From an uncultured Bacteroides sp. (GTDB lineage: Bacteria > Bacteroidota > Bacteroidia > Bacteroidales > Bacteroidaceae): DNA of 21,316 bases. The notes beneath the pieces are model-generated. The model was not told where the DNA came from and ran no database searches. It saw nothing but the letters and a program-made list of their open reading frames with translations. The stretch is taken from NCBI GenBank assembly GCA_902388495.1, contig CABMPP010000045.1, forward strand, positions 1 through 21,316. The letters are read 5' to 3'. The translations under genes and the position numbers were made by a program. Of the stretch, positions 5,977 through 14,026 are shown one piece after another (position 1 is the stretch's first letter; every line of letters begins with the position of its first letter).

Positions 5977-7320
5977 CTACCATTCTATAAACTTGCCTCT
6001 CTCCCTGCGCTTCTGCAATTCTTCCTTCAGGAAGCGTTGCCGATCTTTGGCTATATACCGGCGGGCAAAGATGTTGGGCACCGCTACCCCCAACGCAATA
6101 CAAAGGATGATCAATGAAGCATTGATGCCATTGGACACTGCCGCGGTCACCTCTCCCACTATTCCATGCATATTGATAAGCGCAAAAAGCGAGCGATACA
6201 TCAGCACCCCCGGAATCATCGGAATGACGGAAGGAATCGTCAGCACATGATTGGGTACATGGAACCAATGCACCGCCTTCACCGCTATCAGACTAACAAC
6301 CAAACCACCCATAAACGAACCTACTACCGGACCGTATCCCAACTCGAAATTTACAAAGTTGCGCGTGCAAACCGCAATGATACCTCCCACTGCAACCACC
6401 CACAACAACCGGCGCTGGATATTGAATATCATCGAAAATCCCATCGCCGATATGGCAGCAGCAATGGCATACACAAAGTAAGAATCGTGAGGAACCATGC
6501 TCAGCTCACTGAATTTCTTGTCGATCACCACATCTTCCACTGCCAGCAGACGCATGGCAAGCACAATGCCGAAAGCCATGGCGCATACTATCAGCACCGT
6601 GTTGACAGCCCGCACAATACCTACCTGGATGTAGTTGTCTATCATATCGTCCACAAAGTTTATCAGCGGAACTCCCGGAACAATGAACAAGGCACAAGCC
6701 AGCAGCGGATGATAAGGAGTAGAAGAAGTTCCCCAGACCGTAGAGGCATAAGCCAGGCACGTGGAGATAAAGGCAGCGATGGCGATGCTCATATAATGAT
6801 TGATGCCGAACTCAAAGCACCGGGCACGCACGCGGAAGCCTACAAAAGCACAGATGGAAGCATAAAGAAACGCAATCCAGTCGCACCCGAACAGCTTACA
6901 GAATCCGCCGCAGGCAAAACCGGCTCCGATAGCCACCACATAAGGAATATAATTCCGTTTCTTGTTCTTGATTTTCTCCAGTTCTTCTTCGTACTGGTCC
7001 AGCGAATAATCCTTTTCAATGGCCCGCCAGGACAACTTGCTGATTTCTGAAATGGCCGTCATATTGATGCCATGCTTTTCGCACTTCTGGAATTTGGAAT
7101 ACGAGTGGGAATCGTCGCTCAGATTCACAATCAGCATCGTATAGCTTACGTCGATGTGTAGCTTCTCTTCGGGAAGTCCCAGATAGGCGGCAACGCGCTT
7201 CATGTTACGTTCGATGCGGTTCGTATCAGCGGCACTTTCTACCAATAGTTTTCCGGTACGGAGCAATAAATCTAATTTTCTACGAAGGATTATTTCTTGT
7301 TCAGTTGATGTCTTATCCAT
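5977..7320 (-). CDS. ThrE-family threonine/serine exporter, single-chain form
   Basis: This is a multi-pass inner-membrane protein of the ThrE family (DUF1212 plus DUF3815), expected to export L-threonine and L-serine using the ion gradient. The N-terminal cytoplasmic part (about 1-125) contains LLVESAADTNRIERNM and SYTMLIVNLSDD, typical of DUF1212, and ends in a charged helix (EEELEKIKNKKR). Hydrophobic segments then start at about 126, 149, 177, 206 and 240. The first half includes PGVPLINFVDDMID (215-228). A second membrane unit (about 281-418) has the related IPSVIPMIPGVLMYRS (362-377). Both halves are fused in one 447-residue chain, whereas many bacteria encode two separate proteins. The start at 7320 has a candidate promoter 42 bases upstream. 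It is monocistronic and convergent with nrdDG. Substrate is inferred from the family only. Confidence 0.88.
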   Translation of the reverse strand: MDKTSTEQEIILRRKLDLLLRTGKLLVESAADTNRIERNMKRVAAYLGLPEEKLHIDVSYTMLIVNLSDDSHSYSKFQKCEKHGINMTAISEISKLSWRAIEKDYSLDQYEEELEKIKNKKRNYIPYVVAIGAGFACGGFCKLFGCDWIAFLYASICAFVGFRVRARCFEFGINHYMSIAIAAFISTCLAYASTVWGTSSTPYHPLLACALFIVPGVPLINFVDDMIDNYIQVGIVRAVNTVLIVCAMAFGIVLAMRLLAVEDVVIDKKFSELSMVPHDSYFVYAIAAAISAMGFSMIFNIQRRLLWVVAVGGIIAVCTRNFVNFELGYGPVVGSFMGGLVVSLIAVKAVHWFHVPNHVLTIPSVIPMIPGVLMYRSLFALINMHGIVGEVTAAVSNGINASLIILCIALGVAVPNIFARRYIAKDRQRFLKEELQKRRERGKFIEW

Positions 7321-7361
7321 TAGTTTTTGACGCTAAAATGTTGTTTTTATTTTTGGAGGTG

Positions 7362-7369
7362 CAAAGATA
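7362..7369 (-). promoter_or_regulatory. Candidate -7 promoter box for the exporter gene
   Basis: The minus strand reads TATCTTTG, an exact TAnnTTTG match, 42 bases upstream of the exporter ATG. It is the leftward half of a divergent promoter pair with the box at 7413-7420. Confidence 0.5.
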
Positions 7370-7412
7370 GGCAAAATGTAGAAAATGATTTCATATTTTA
7401 GCAAGAAACCTA

Positions 7413-7420
7413 TACCTTTG
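7413..7420 (+). promoter_or_regulatory. Candidate -7 promoter box (TACCTTTG) for the DUF6064-like gene
   Basis: TACCTTTG fits TAnnTTTG and lies 32 bases before the ATG at 7453, so the leader would be about 25 nt. The two divergent boxes are only 43 bp apart, so their -33 regions overlap and the two genes may share regulation. Confidence 0.5.
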
Positions 7421-7452
7421 CAGCCGTTTTTCTATAACAACCAATTCTGTAA

Positions 7453-8175
7453 ATGGAAATATTCTGGAATACCATCGCGCAATACAACGAGGGAACTTGG
7501 TGGGCACAACTCATCATTACAGTAGCAGGCATCGGACTGACCATGCTGCTTTACCGCAAACCAAGCCTATGGGTGAAACGCTCCATGAAGATCTATATGG
7601 TGTTCCTGAATGCATGGATAGCCGTTGTCTACTATATGATGTACTGCAACATACGGAATTATAGTTACATTCTGACCATCTTCTGGGGAGTAATCGCATT
7701 GATATGGTTATGGGATTTATTTACCGGGCATACGCAGTTTGAACGTAATCCTAAATACAAGGTTCTCGTAGGCGTGCTCTATGCGATGCCTTTTCTCTAC
7801 CCGCTTCTTTCGTGGGCACGCGGCATGGATTTTCCGATGATGACCACTACCGTAATGCCTTGTTCGGTAGCTGTATTCACCATCGGACTGTTATTGGGAT
7901 TCTCGCGCAAAGTCAATCTGCTCGTAATACTGTTCTTATGCCACTGGGCGCTCATCGCATTCTCCAAGGTGTACATCTACAAGATACCCGAAGACCTCTT
8001 GCTGGCCAGTGCCACCGTACCTGCCATCTATCTGTTTTTCAAGAATTACTTCGCCCAGAATCTGCATAAGGAAACAAAACCGAGCGCGCGCCTCATGAAT
8101 TATTTCCTTATCTTCATCTGTGTGATTGTTGGGGTACTGCTCAGCATTACGCTGTTCCAGGGAATAGCCAAATAA
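7453..8175 (+). CDS. Predicted multi-pass inner-membrane protein, DUF6064-like
   Basis: The 240-residue protein is strongly hydrophobic, with seven or eight likely membrane helices at about 17-34, 45-64, 72-90, 104-121, 129-150, 154-172, 181-198 and 215-235. The start MEIFWNTIAQYNEGTWWAQL (residues 1-20), an aromatic N-terminus with an asparagine and a WWAQ motif before the first helix, recalls the DUF6064 family of unknown function; that assignment is from memory and moderate. There are no catalytic motifs, no signal cleavage site and no recognisable transport signature. Loops carry basic residues (RKPSLWVKR, SRKVN) consistent with a positive-inside orientation. It is transcribed alone from a candidate promoter at 7413, divergent from the exporter gene, and its stop lies six bases from that of gpmA. 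Function unknown. Confidence 0.8.
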   Translation: MEIFWNTIAQYNEGTWWAQLIITVAGIGLTMLLYRKPSLWVKRSMKIYMVFLNAWIAVVYYMMYCNIRNYSYILTIFWGVIALIWLWDLFTGHTQFERNPKYKVLVGVLYAMPFLYPLLSWARGMDFPMMTTTVMPCSVAVFTIGLLLGFSRKVNLLVILFLCHWALIAFSKVYIYKIPEDLLLASATVPAIYLFFKNYFAQNLHKETKPSARLMNYFLIFICVIVGVLLSITLFQGIAK

Positions 8176-8181
8176 ATTCAT

Positions 8182-8928
8182 TTATTTTTTCTTCCCCTGA
8201 TTAGCCACCGCCTCCATCAGCTTCTTAATCTCTTCCGGATCGCCCAGGAAATAATCATTCGTCAGATTCAGTTCATCATCAAACTCAAAGACATAGGGCA
8301 CGGCAGTAGGCAGGTTCAGATGTACGATCTCATCGTCCGGAATATGTTTCAGATGCTTGATGATGCCTCGCAAGCTGTTGCCATGAGCTACGACCAGCAA
8401 TTCATCGGCAGTCTTCAGATTCGGGAAGATGACGCACTTCCAGTACGGCATGATGCGTTCAATCGTATCTTTCAGCGACTCCGTGCGGGGAAGCTCTGCA
8501 TCGGGCACCTCCCGATAACGGTCTTCAAAGCGCGGATTGCGCGGATCATCCTCTGCCAACGCATGCGGGGCCACATCGTAACTGCGACGCCACACCAGCA
8601 CTTGTTCATCACCATACTTGGCAGCCGTCTCGGCTTTGTTCAAGCCTTGCAACTGTCCGTAATGTTTCTCATTCAGTCTCCACGACTTCTCCACCGGAAT
8701 CCAATCCTGGTCGAGACGATCCAGCACACCATTCAGCGTCTTCACGGCACGCTTCAGATAAGAAGTGTACGCCTTATCGAAACGAAAACCCTTCTCTTTC
8801 AAAAGCTCGCCCGCCTTTACAGCTTCGGCAACGCCCTTCTCTGTCAAATCAACATCCGTCCAACCTGTGAAACGGTTTTCCTTATTCCATGCACTTTCGC
8901 CATGACGAAGTAAAACAATCTTTTTCAT
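8182..8928 (-). CDS. gpmA: 2,3-bisphosphoglycerate-dependent phosphoglycerate mutase
   Basis: This enzyme interconverts 3-phosphoglycerate and 2-phosphoglycerate in glycolysis and gluconeogenesis through a phosphohistidine intermediate, using 2,3-bisphosphoglycerate as primer. The histidine-phosphatase signature is [10 protein letters not shown], with R8 and the phosphorylated H9. R60, E87 ([15 protein letters not shown]) and H182 ([10 protein letters not shown]) complete the active site. The length of 248 residues is typical of the dPGM family. The start is supported by an AAGGAG about 11 bases upstream of the ATG. The gene lies downstream of glgP on the same strand, but a strong terminator at 9024-9067 separates them, so it probably has its own promoter; no TAnnTTTG box was found in the remaining 95 bases. 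It converges with the DUF6064-like gene across only 6 nt. Confidence 0.95.
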   Translation of the reverse strand: MKKIVLLRHGESAWNKENRFTGWTDVDLTEKGVAEAVKAGELLKEKGFRFDKAYTSYLKRAVKTLNGVLDRLDQDWIPVEKSWRLNEKHYGQLQGLNKAETAAKYGDEQVLVWRRSYDVAPHALAEDDPRNPRFEDRYREVPDAELPRTESLKDTIERIMPYWKCVIFPNLKTADELLVVAHGNSLRGIIKHLKHIPDDEIVHLNLPTAVPYVFEFDDELNLTNDYFLGDPEEIKKLMEAVANQGKKK

Positions 8929-9023
8929 ACCTTATAAATCTCCTTTTTATTTGTATTTAAAACACTTACCTGCCTCGTCTTGTTCACATGAAATGTCGAA
9001 CTACACTCCCCCACAAGCATACA

Positions 9024-9067
9024 AAAAAAACGCATCATCTGTTTACCCGAAACAGATGATGCGTTTG
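9024..9067 (-). terminator. Intrinsic terminator of the glycogen operon
   Basis: AAACGCATCATCTGTTT (9029-9045) is a perfect 17-bp inverted repeat of 9051-9067 with a five-base loop. Read on the minus strand, the hairpin is followed by a run of T residues (positions 9031 down to 9024). It lies 54 bases after the glgP stop and is part of the 22-bp-period array at 9029-9116. Confidence 0.9.
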
Positions 9068-9116
9068 ACCTCAACGGATGGTCTATTTCACTCAAACAGA
9101 CCATCTGTTTTCTTAT
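9029..9116. repeat. Four-unit 22-bp-period array at the 3' end of glgP
   Basis: Units begin at 9029, 9051, 9073 and 9095. Each contains AAC at the same position (9030, 9052, 9074, 9096) and TTT at the same position (9043, 9065, 9087, 9109). Unit cores are AAACGCATCATCTGTTT, AAACAGATGATGCGTTT, CAACGGATGGTCTATTT and AAACAGACCATCTGTTT, all close to the palindrome AAACAGATSATCTGTTT. The first two form the terminator stem. The last two form a weaker stem (9074-9085 with 9099-9110). Confidence 0.75.
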
Positions 9117-9120
9117 GTTC

Positions 9121-11685
9121 TTAGATGAACCAGCGAACGTAGCAGAAGTCCTGACGGTGAGGCAGTTCTGCATTCTTCGGGAACATACGGTAGGATACCT
9201 TGAAGCTACCTGCATTTTCCAGCTTATGCTTAGCCTGGAAAGTATAGAGGTTACCTTCTTTCTTCACTACATCGAACGGTTCTACGGAGTAGATGTGCTG
9301 CTTGCCGTCTTGAGCCGTATAAGTAGTGACAAGTTCCAGACCGATGGCATCGTTCAAACCCTTCTCGTCGATCACGTAAGTGATGGTATATTCCTTGCCG
9401 CTTTCGATAGAGCCGGTGAGTAAGTCCTCGGTCTTCTCGAAAGATACCACTTCAATGCTGTCCCACTTCTCAACCACTTCTTCCTTCCAGGCAGCAAGTT
9501 CCTTAGCTTTGGCATAATCGTTGGCAGCCAACATCTTGAAACGCTTTGCTTCCTTGTTGTAGAACTTGTTGTAGTAGTCGTCCAACTGACGCTTCATCGT
9601 ATAGTGCGGAGCAATCTGTGCAATGGAGTTCTTGATTGTCTTCACCCAACCTTCAGAATATCCCTTCTTGTTGCGTGCATAGTACAACGGCAGGATTTCC
9701 TGTTCGAGAATACTATAGATAGTAGCAGCATCCAACTGGTCCTGATGATCCTGGTTCTGGTAAGTACGCTTTTCAGTCAGCGCCCAACCTGCACCTTCGC
9801 GGTAGCCTTCCAGCCACCAACCGTCGAGCACGGAGAAGTTCACTACACCGTTCATCAACGCCTTCTCACCTGAAGTACCGGATGCTTCGAGCGGACGGGT
9901 CGGAGTATTCAACCAGATATCTACACCCGAAACCAGACGGCGTGCCAGCTGCATGTCGTAGTTTTCCAGGAAGATAATCTTGCCGAGGAACTCGGGACGA
10001 CGGGAGATTTCGATGATTCTCTTAATCAGACCCTGACCTGCACCATCGTGCGGGTGAGCCTTACCGGTGAACAGGAACTGTACCGGATAATCGGGATTGT
10101 TCACAATCTTAGCCAAACGATCCAGGTCGGTGAACAGCAAGTGTGCACGCTTGTATGTAGCAAAACGACGGCCGAAACCAATCAGCAGTGCGTTGGGATT
10201 GATCTTGTCCAGCAGAGAAACGATGCGTGAAGGATCGCCCTGGTTCTTCAACCAAGTTTCACGGTATTGCTTGCGAACGTAGTCTATCAGCTTGTTCTTC
10301 ATAGCCATACGCGTCTTCCAGATCTCTTCGTCGGATACATTATAGATAGCTTCCCAAATCTTGGGATTGGACTGGTCGTACCAGAAGTTTTCATCGAAAT
10401 GCTCTGCATAAAGATGCTTCCATTCCGTTGCGCTCCAAGTGGGGAAGTGTACACCGTTCGTCACATAACCTACGTGGCTTTCTTCGGGGAAATAACCCTT
10501 CCAAATAGAAGAGAACATCTCCTGAGATACCTTTCCGTGCAGCCAGCTCACACCGTTCACTTCCTGAGAAGTGTTGCATGCGAAGACTGACATACAGAAG
10601 CGTTCGCCCTTATCGCCCGGGTTGTTACGTCCCAAGTCCATAAGGTCGTCCCAACTGATGCCCATACGAGTGGGATAACCACCCATATACTTGCCGAAGA
10701 GGCCTTCGTCGAAGTAGTCGTGACCGGCAGGAACGGGAGTATGTACAGTATAAAGTGAAGAAGCACGTACCAGCTCGATAGCCTGGTCGTACGACAAGCC
10801 TTCGGCTACGTAGTCGCAGATGCGTTGTACGTTGATCAAGGCTGCGTGTCCTTCGTTGCAATGATAGATATCTTTCTTGATGCCCAGTTTCTTCAGCGTC
10901 AAGATACCACCGATACCGAGCAGGATTTCTTGTTTCAGACGGTTTTCCCAGTCACCACCGTAAAGCTGGTGAGTGATAGAACGGTCGAACTCGCTGTTCA
11001 TTTCGTTATCCGTATCGAGCAGATAGAGAGAGATACGGCCTACATTCACTCTCCATACATAAGCATGTACGAAGTAATCCAGGTAAGGAACATCTACAAT
11101 TACCTGATTACCGTTTTCGTCCAACACACGGTCGATGGGCAACTGTCCGAAGTTCTGAGCTTCGTAGTTGGCAATCTGCTGGCCGTCCATAGACAAAGTT
11201 TGAGTAAAGTAACCGTAGCGATACAGGAATCCAACGGCACACAAATCAACGTTGCTGTCGGAAGCCTCCTTCAAGTAGTCACCGGCAAGTACACCCAGAC
11301 CGCCGGAATATATCTTAAGTACATGGCTCAAGCCATACTCCATACTAAAATAAGCCACCGACGGACGTTTGCTGTCGGGCTCTACATCGAGATATGTACG
11401 GAACTTAGAGTATACGTCTTCAATTCTGCGCAGAATAACTTTGTCTTTTGCGAGTGCCTCGAGTTTAGCATAACTCATACGTTCCAACAGAAGTACGGGG
11501 TTCTGTCCCACCTCTTTCCAGAGGGCAGGATCAAGGTCTCTGAACAGTTCAGTAGCTTCATGATTCCATGCCCACCAAATGTTACGTGACAGTTCTGATA
11601 GTTTCTCCAATTCGGCAGGAACGTGCGATTTCACATTCACATCTTTCCAGTTAGGAGTGTTTACATTACTAACTTTAATCTTCAT
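9121..11685 (-). CDS. glgP: Alpha-glucan phosphorylase (GT35, DUF3417-containing type)
   Basis: It releases glucose 1-phosphate from the non-reducing ends of glycogen or maltodextrin, using pyridoxal phosphate. The N-terminal DUF3417-type segment (about residues 10-120, [22 protein letters not shown]) is followed by the phosphorylase body with [33 protein letters not shown] and [14 protein letters not shown]. The PLP-binding lysine should be K608 in [15 protein letters not shown]. The 854 residues match the Thermotoga-like branch rather than E. coli GlgP/MalP. An extra C-terminal beta-rich region of about 100 residues (from about 750, [19 protein letters not shown] onward) follows the catalytic domain. 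It is encoded 30 nt after the glycogen synthase gene, so the two are almost certainly co-transcribed, and it ends at the array and terminator described at 9024-9116. Confidence 0.94.
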   Translation of the reverse strand: MKIKVSNVNTPNWKDVNVKSHVPAELEKLSELSRNIWWAWNHEATELFRDLDPALWKEVGQNPVLLLERMSYAKLEALAKDKVILRRIEDVYSKFRTYLDVEPDSKRPSVAYFSMEYGLSHVLKIYSGGLGVLAGDYLKEASDSNVDLCAVGFLYRYGYFTQTLSMDGQQIANYEAQNFGQLPIDRVLDENGNQVIVDVPYLDYFVHAYVWRVNVGRISLYLLDTDNEMNSEFDRSITHQLYGGDWENRLKQEILLGIGGILTLKKLGIKKDIYHCNEGHAALINVQRICDYVAEGLSYDQAIELVRASSLYTVHTPVPAGHDYFDEGLFGKYMGGYPTRMGISWDDLMDLGRNNPGDKGERFCMSVFACNTSQEVNGVSWLHGKVSQEMFSSIWKGYFPEESHVGYVTNGVHFPTWSATEWKHLYAEHFDENFWYDQSNPKIWEAIYNVSDEEIWKTRMAMKNKLIDYVRKQYRETWLKNQGDPSRIVSLLDKINPNALLIGFGRRFATYKRAHLLFTDLDRLAKIVNNPDYPVQFLFTGKAHPHDGAGQGLIKRIIEISRRPEFLGKIIFLENYDMQLARRLVSGVDIWLNTPTRPLEASGTSGEKALMNGVVNFSVLDGWWLEGYREGAGWALTEKRTYQNQDHQDQLDAATIYSILEQEILPLYYARNKKGYSEGWVKTIKNSIAQIAPHYTMKRQLDDYYNKFYNKEAKRFKMLAANDYAKAKELAAWKEEVVEKWDSIEVVSFEKTEDLLTGSIESGKEYTITYVIDEKGLNDAIGLELVTTYTAQDGKQHIYSVEPFDVVKKEGNLYTFQAKHKLENAGSFKVSYRMFPKNAELPHRQDFCYVRWFI

Positions 11686-11715
11686 TGTATGATAACTTGA
11701 TTGATTAATAATTCG

Positions 11716-13380
11716 TTAACCTAATTGACGCTTCATGGCACTGCGCAAGGCAATATCATAAGCTTCATAATAATACTGTATAAAGTGTTTCCACAAAGCC
11801 TGCTCTGCCACCTGGCCGGCACGCTTGCGGATTTCTTTGATTTCTGCCTCTGTCTTGGCAGAGAACAAAGCAATAGTGTCCTTGATGCCGTCTGCCACCT
11901 CAGAATAGTTGTAGTCCGAGCGATGCAGCACCTCTACCCCGTCTTCAATGCCATGCTGATTCTTCAGGCCGTTCACCCAAAGTCCGAAGCCTGCAAGATC
12001 CGTTGTAATGGTAGGCACGCGGAAAGCGACGCTCTCCAATGGGGTGTAGCCCCACGGTTCATAATAAGAAGGATAGACGCTGAGGTCTTCTCCTAATATC
12101 AAATCATAATAATGTTTATCGAGAATGCCGTCCTTACCATCCAGATAGCAAGGGACGAAAATGATTTTCACATTGTCTTCGGGACGGTTGCCCATACCCA
12201 TATACTTCAGCATATCCAGCACCTGGTCGTGGGTCATGTTATGCAGCCAATGGGTGATGAAGGGTACTTCGAGCGGAGTGGTGTACTTCGCATCTTTCTT
12301 CTTCAGCCGCTCCTGCAAATCTTCGCGGGGGTCTCCTACCCAACTGGGTACGCTGACAATGGCCAGGACTTTCTTCTTCAAGTCCTTATCACGGTTCAGG
12401 CGGTTCAATGATTCAAGGAATACGTCGATGCCTTTGTTCTTGAACTCGTAGCGTCCGCTGGTACCGACGATAAGAGTATCGTCTCCCATATCTTCACCCA
12501 ACAAGCAATTTGCCACACGCAGCATCGTGGAGCGTGCACGTTTGCGCTTACCGGTAAAAGTAGCGCCTTTCGGTACGAAATCGTCTTCAAAACCGTTCAT
12601 CAGAATGACGTCGGCCGGCTTGTCGAGCAACTCCTTACATTCATTGTTCGTGATTTCGCTCACCGTAGTGAAACAGTCCACATAATGGGCTGTCTGCTTT
12701 TCAATGGAATGTTTGGACTGCATGTTCAGTTCCTGAGCCATCTGGTCGCCGTTGTAAGCAAAAAGATAGTCGTAGAGCGGCTTGTCATTGCCTGCAATGG
12801 AACGTCCGATAGAAGTGGCGTGGGTGGTGAAAATGGTAGCAATTTCCGGAACAGCCGTCTGAAGATAGAGTGCGGCCATACCCGTCATCCACTCATGTGC
12901 CTGGAATACAACCTTGTCTGTCTCCGTCAGGTTATAGCGATAGAAACTCTCTACCACTTTACCGGTGGCATAGGCAAACATGGACGCTTCGTCGTAATCG
13001 CCATAAGCATGCAACGAATCCACTTGATAGTGGTTCCACATTTCCGTATATATTTCGTTTTTCTGTGCAAAGAATGGTTGGAAATCAACCAATATGACGA
13101 TAGGCTCACCCGGAATATTCCAGCGTCCTACACGGACAGAGAGGTTATCTTTTACTGCGGCATGCTTCTTCCATGCTGCACAAAGGTTATCAGACTCGAT
13201 GAACAAAGGGTTCTCTTTTCCTTGCCAGAAATCCGGCCCTATAAAAAATAGTCTATCGCGAAATTTATTCTGCAAGGTATTTGCCCTGGTGGACAAAACC
13301 GTATAGATACCGCCTACTTTATTACACACTTCCCAGCTCGCTTCAAAGATGTAATCGGGGGTAAGTAGTTCTTTAGTCAT
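11716..13380 (-). CDS. Glycogen synthase, GT3-like (eukaryote-type) family
   Basis: It is expected to build alpha-1,4-glucan by transferring glucose from a nucleotide sugar. The N-terminus FEASWEVCNKVGGIYTVLSTRA resembles the nucleotide-sugar-binding start of yeast and animal glycogen synthases (GT3) more than bacterial GlgA (GT5, K-x-G-G-L). Other landmarks are FQAHEWMTGMAALYL, FTTHATSIGRSIAGND and TVSEITNNECKELL. The E-X7-E motif is in YPSYYEPWGYTPLES (E441 and E449). At 554 residues it is shorter than eukaryotic GYS (about 700) and lacks their long phosphorylated C-terminal tail. It is the first gene of the glycogen operon, with glgP 30 nt downstream. The choice of UDP- or ADP-glucose cannot be read from the sequence. 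GT3 placement is by motif memory. Confidence 0.92.
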   Translation of the reverse strand: MTKELLTPDYIFEASWEVCNKVGGIYTVLSTRANTLQNKFRDRLFFIGPDFWQGKENPLFIESDNLCAAWKKHAAVKDNLSVRVGRWNIPGEPIVILVDFQPFFAQKNEIYTEMWNHYQVDSLHAYGDYDEASMFAYATGKVVESFYRYNLTETDKVVFQAHEWMTGMAALYLQTAVPEIATIFTTHATSIGRSIAGNDKPLYDYLFAYNGDQMAQELNMQSKHSIEKQTAHYVDCFTTVSEITNNECKELLDKPADVILMNGFEDDFVPKGATFTGKRKRARSTMLRVANCLLGEDMGDDTLIVGTSGRYEFKNKGIDVFLESLNRLNRDKDLKKKVLAIVSVPSWVGDPREDLQERLKKKDAKYTTPLEVPFITHWLHNMTHDQVLDMLKYMGMGNRPEDNVKIIFVPCYLDGKDGILDKHYYDLILGEDLSVYPSYYEPWGYTPLESVAFRVPTITTDLAGFGLWVNGLKNQHGIEDGVEVLHRSDYNYSEVADGIKDTIALFSAKTEAEIKEIRKRAGQVAEQALWKHFIQYYYEAYDIALRSAMKRQLG

Positions 13381-13415
13381 ACTATGTTATAATCTCTTTA
13401 TCTTAATTACCGCTG

Positions 13416-13423
13416 CAAAAGTA
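13416..13423 (-). promoter_or_regulatory. Candidate -7 promoter box for the glycogen operon
   Basis: The minus strand reads TACTTTTG, matching TAnnTTTG, about 36 bases before the glycogen synthase ATG. No convincing -33 element is visible. The rest of the gap (13424-13506) is AT-rich with nothing else recognised. Confidence 0.45.
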
Positions 13424-13506
13424 CGCATTATTCTTTGAAAAATAGCCTTTTAATCGAAAAATCTGATTAAATATGCATAAACAATCGTTTGCGGAAATGT
13501 TACACA

Positions 13507-13554
13507 ACAAAAATCCCCGGAGTTTCAGTTGGAAACCCCGGGGATTTACTTTTG
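13507..13554 (-). terminator. Intrinsic terminator of the V-ATPase operon, built from two 22-bp-spaced palindromic arms
   Basis: AAATCCCCGGAGTTTC (13511-13526) pairs with GAAACCCCGGGGATTT (13532-13547) with one mismatch. On the minus strand it is followed by five T residues (13513-13509). It lies about 20 bases after the atpK stop. Each arm is itself nearly palindromic (AAATCCCCGGAGTTT and AAACCCCGGGGATTT) and the arms start exactly 22 bp apart (13511 and 13533), as in the other arrays of this window. Confidence 0.85.
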
Positions 13555-13568
13555 TTATAGTACAATGA

Positions 13569-14012
<444 letters not shown>

Positions 14013-14026
14013 TTAATTAATTTATT

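Noticed and set aside
8929..9023. gpmA promoter box
   Set aside because: No TAnnTTTG match on the minus strand was found in this stretch, so no promoter feature is called although one is expected.
8925..9215. A 96-codon minus-strand frame between glgP and gpmA
   Set aside because: It spans the terminator and repeat array and overlaps the 3' end of glgP in another frame; no motif.
10825..11589. A 254-codon plus-strand open frame opposite glgP
   Set aside because: It is antisense to a conserved phosphorylase and has no recognisable domain or start context.
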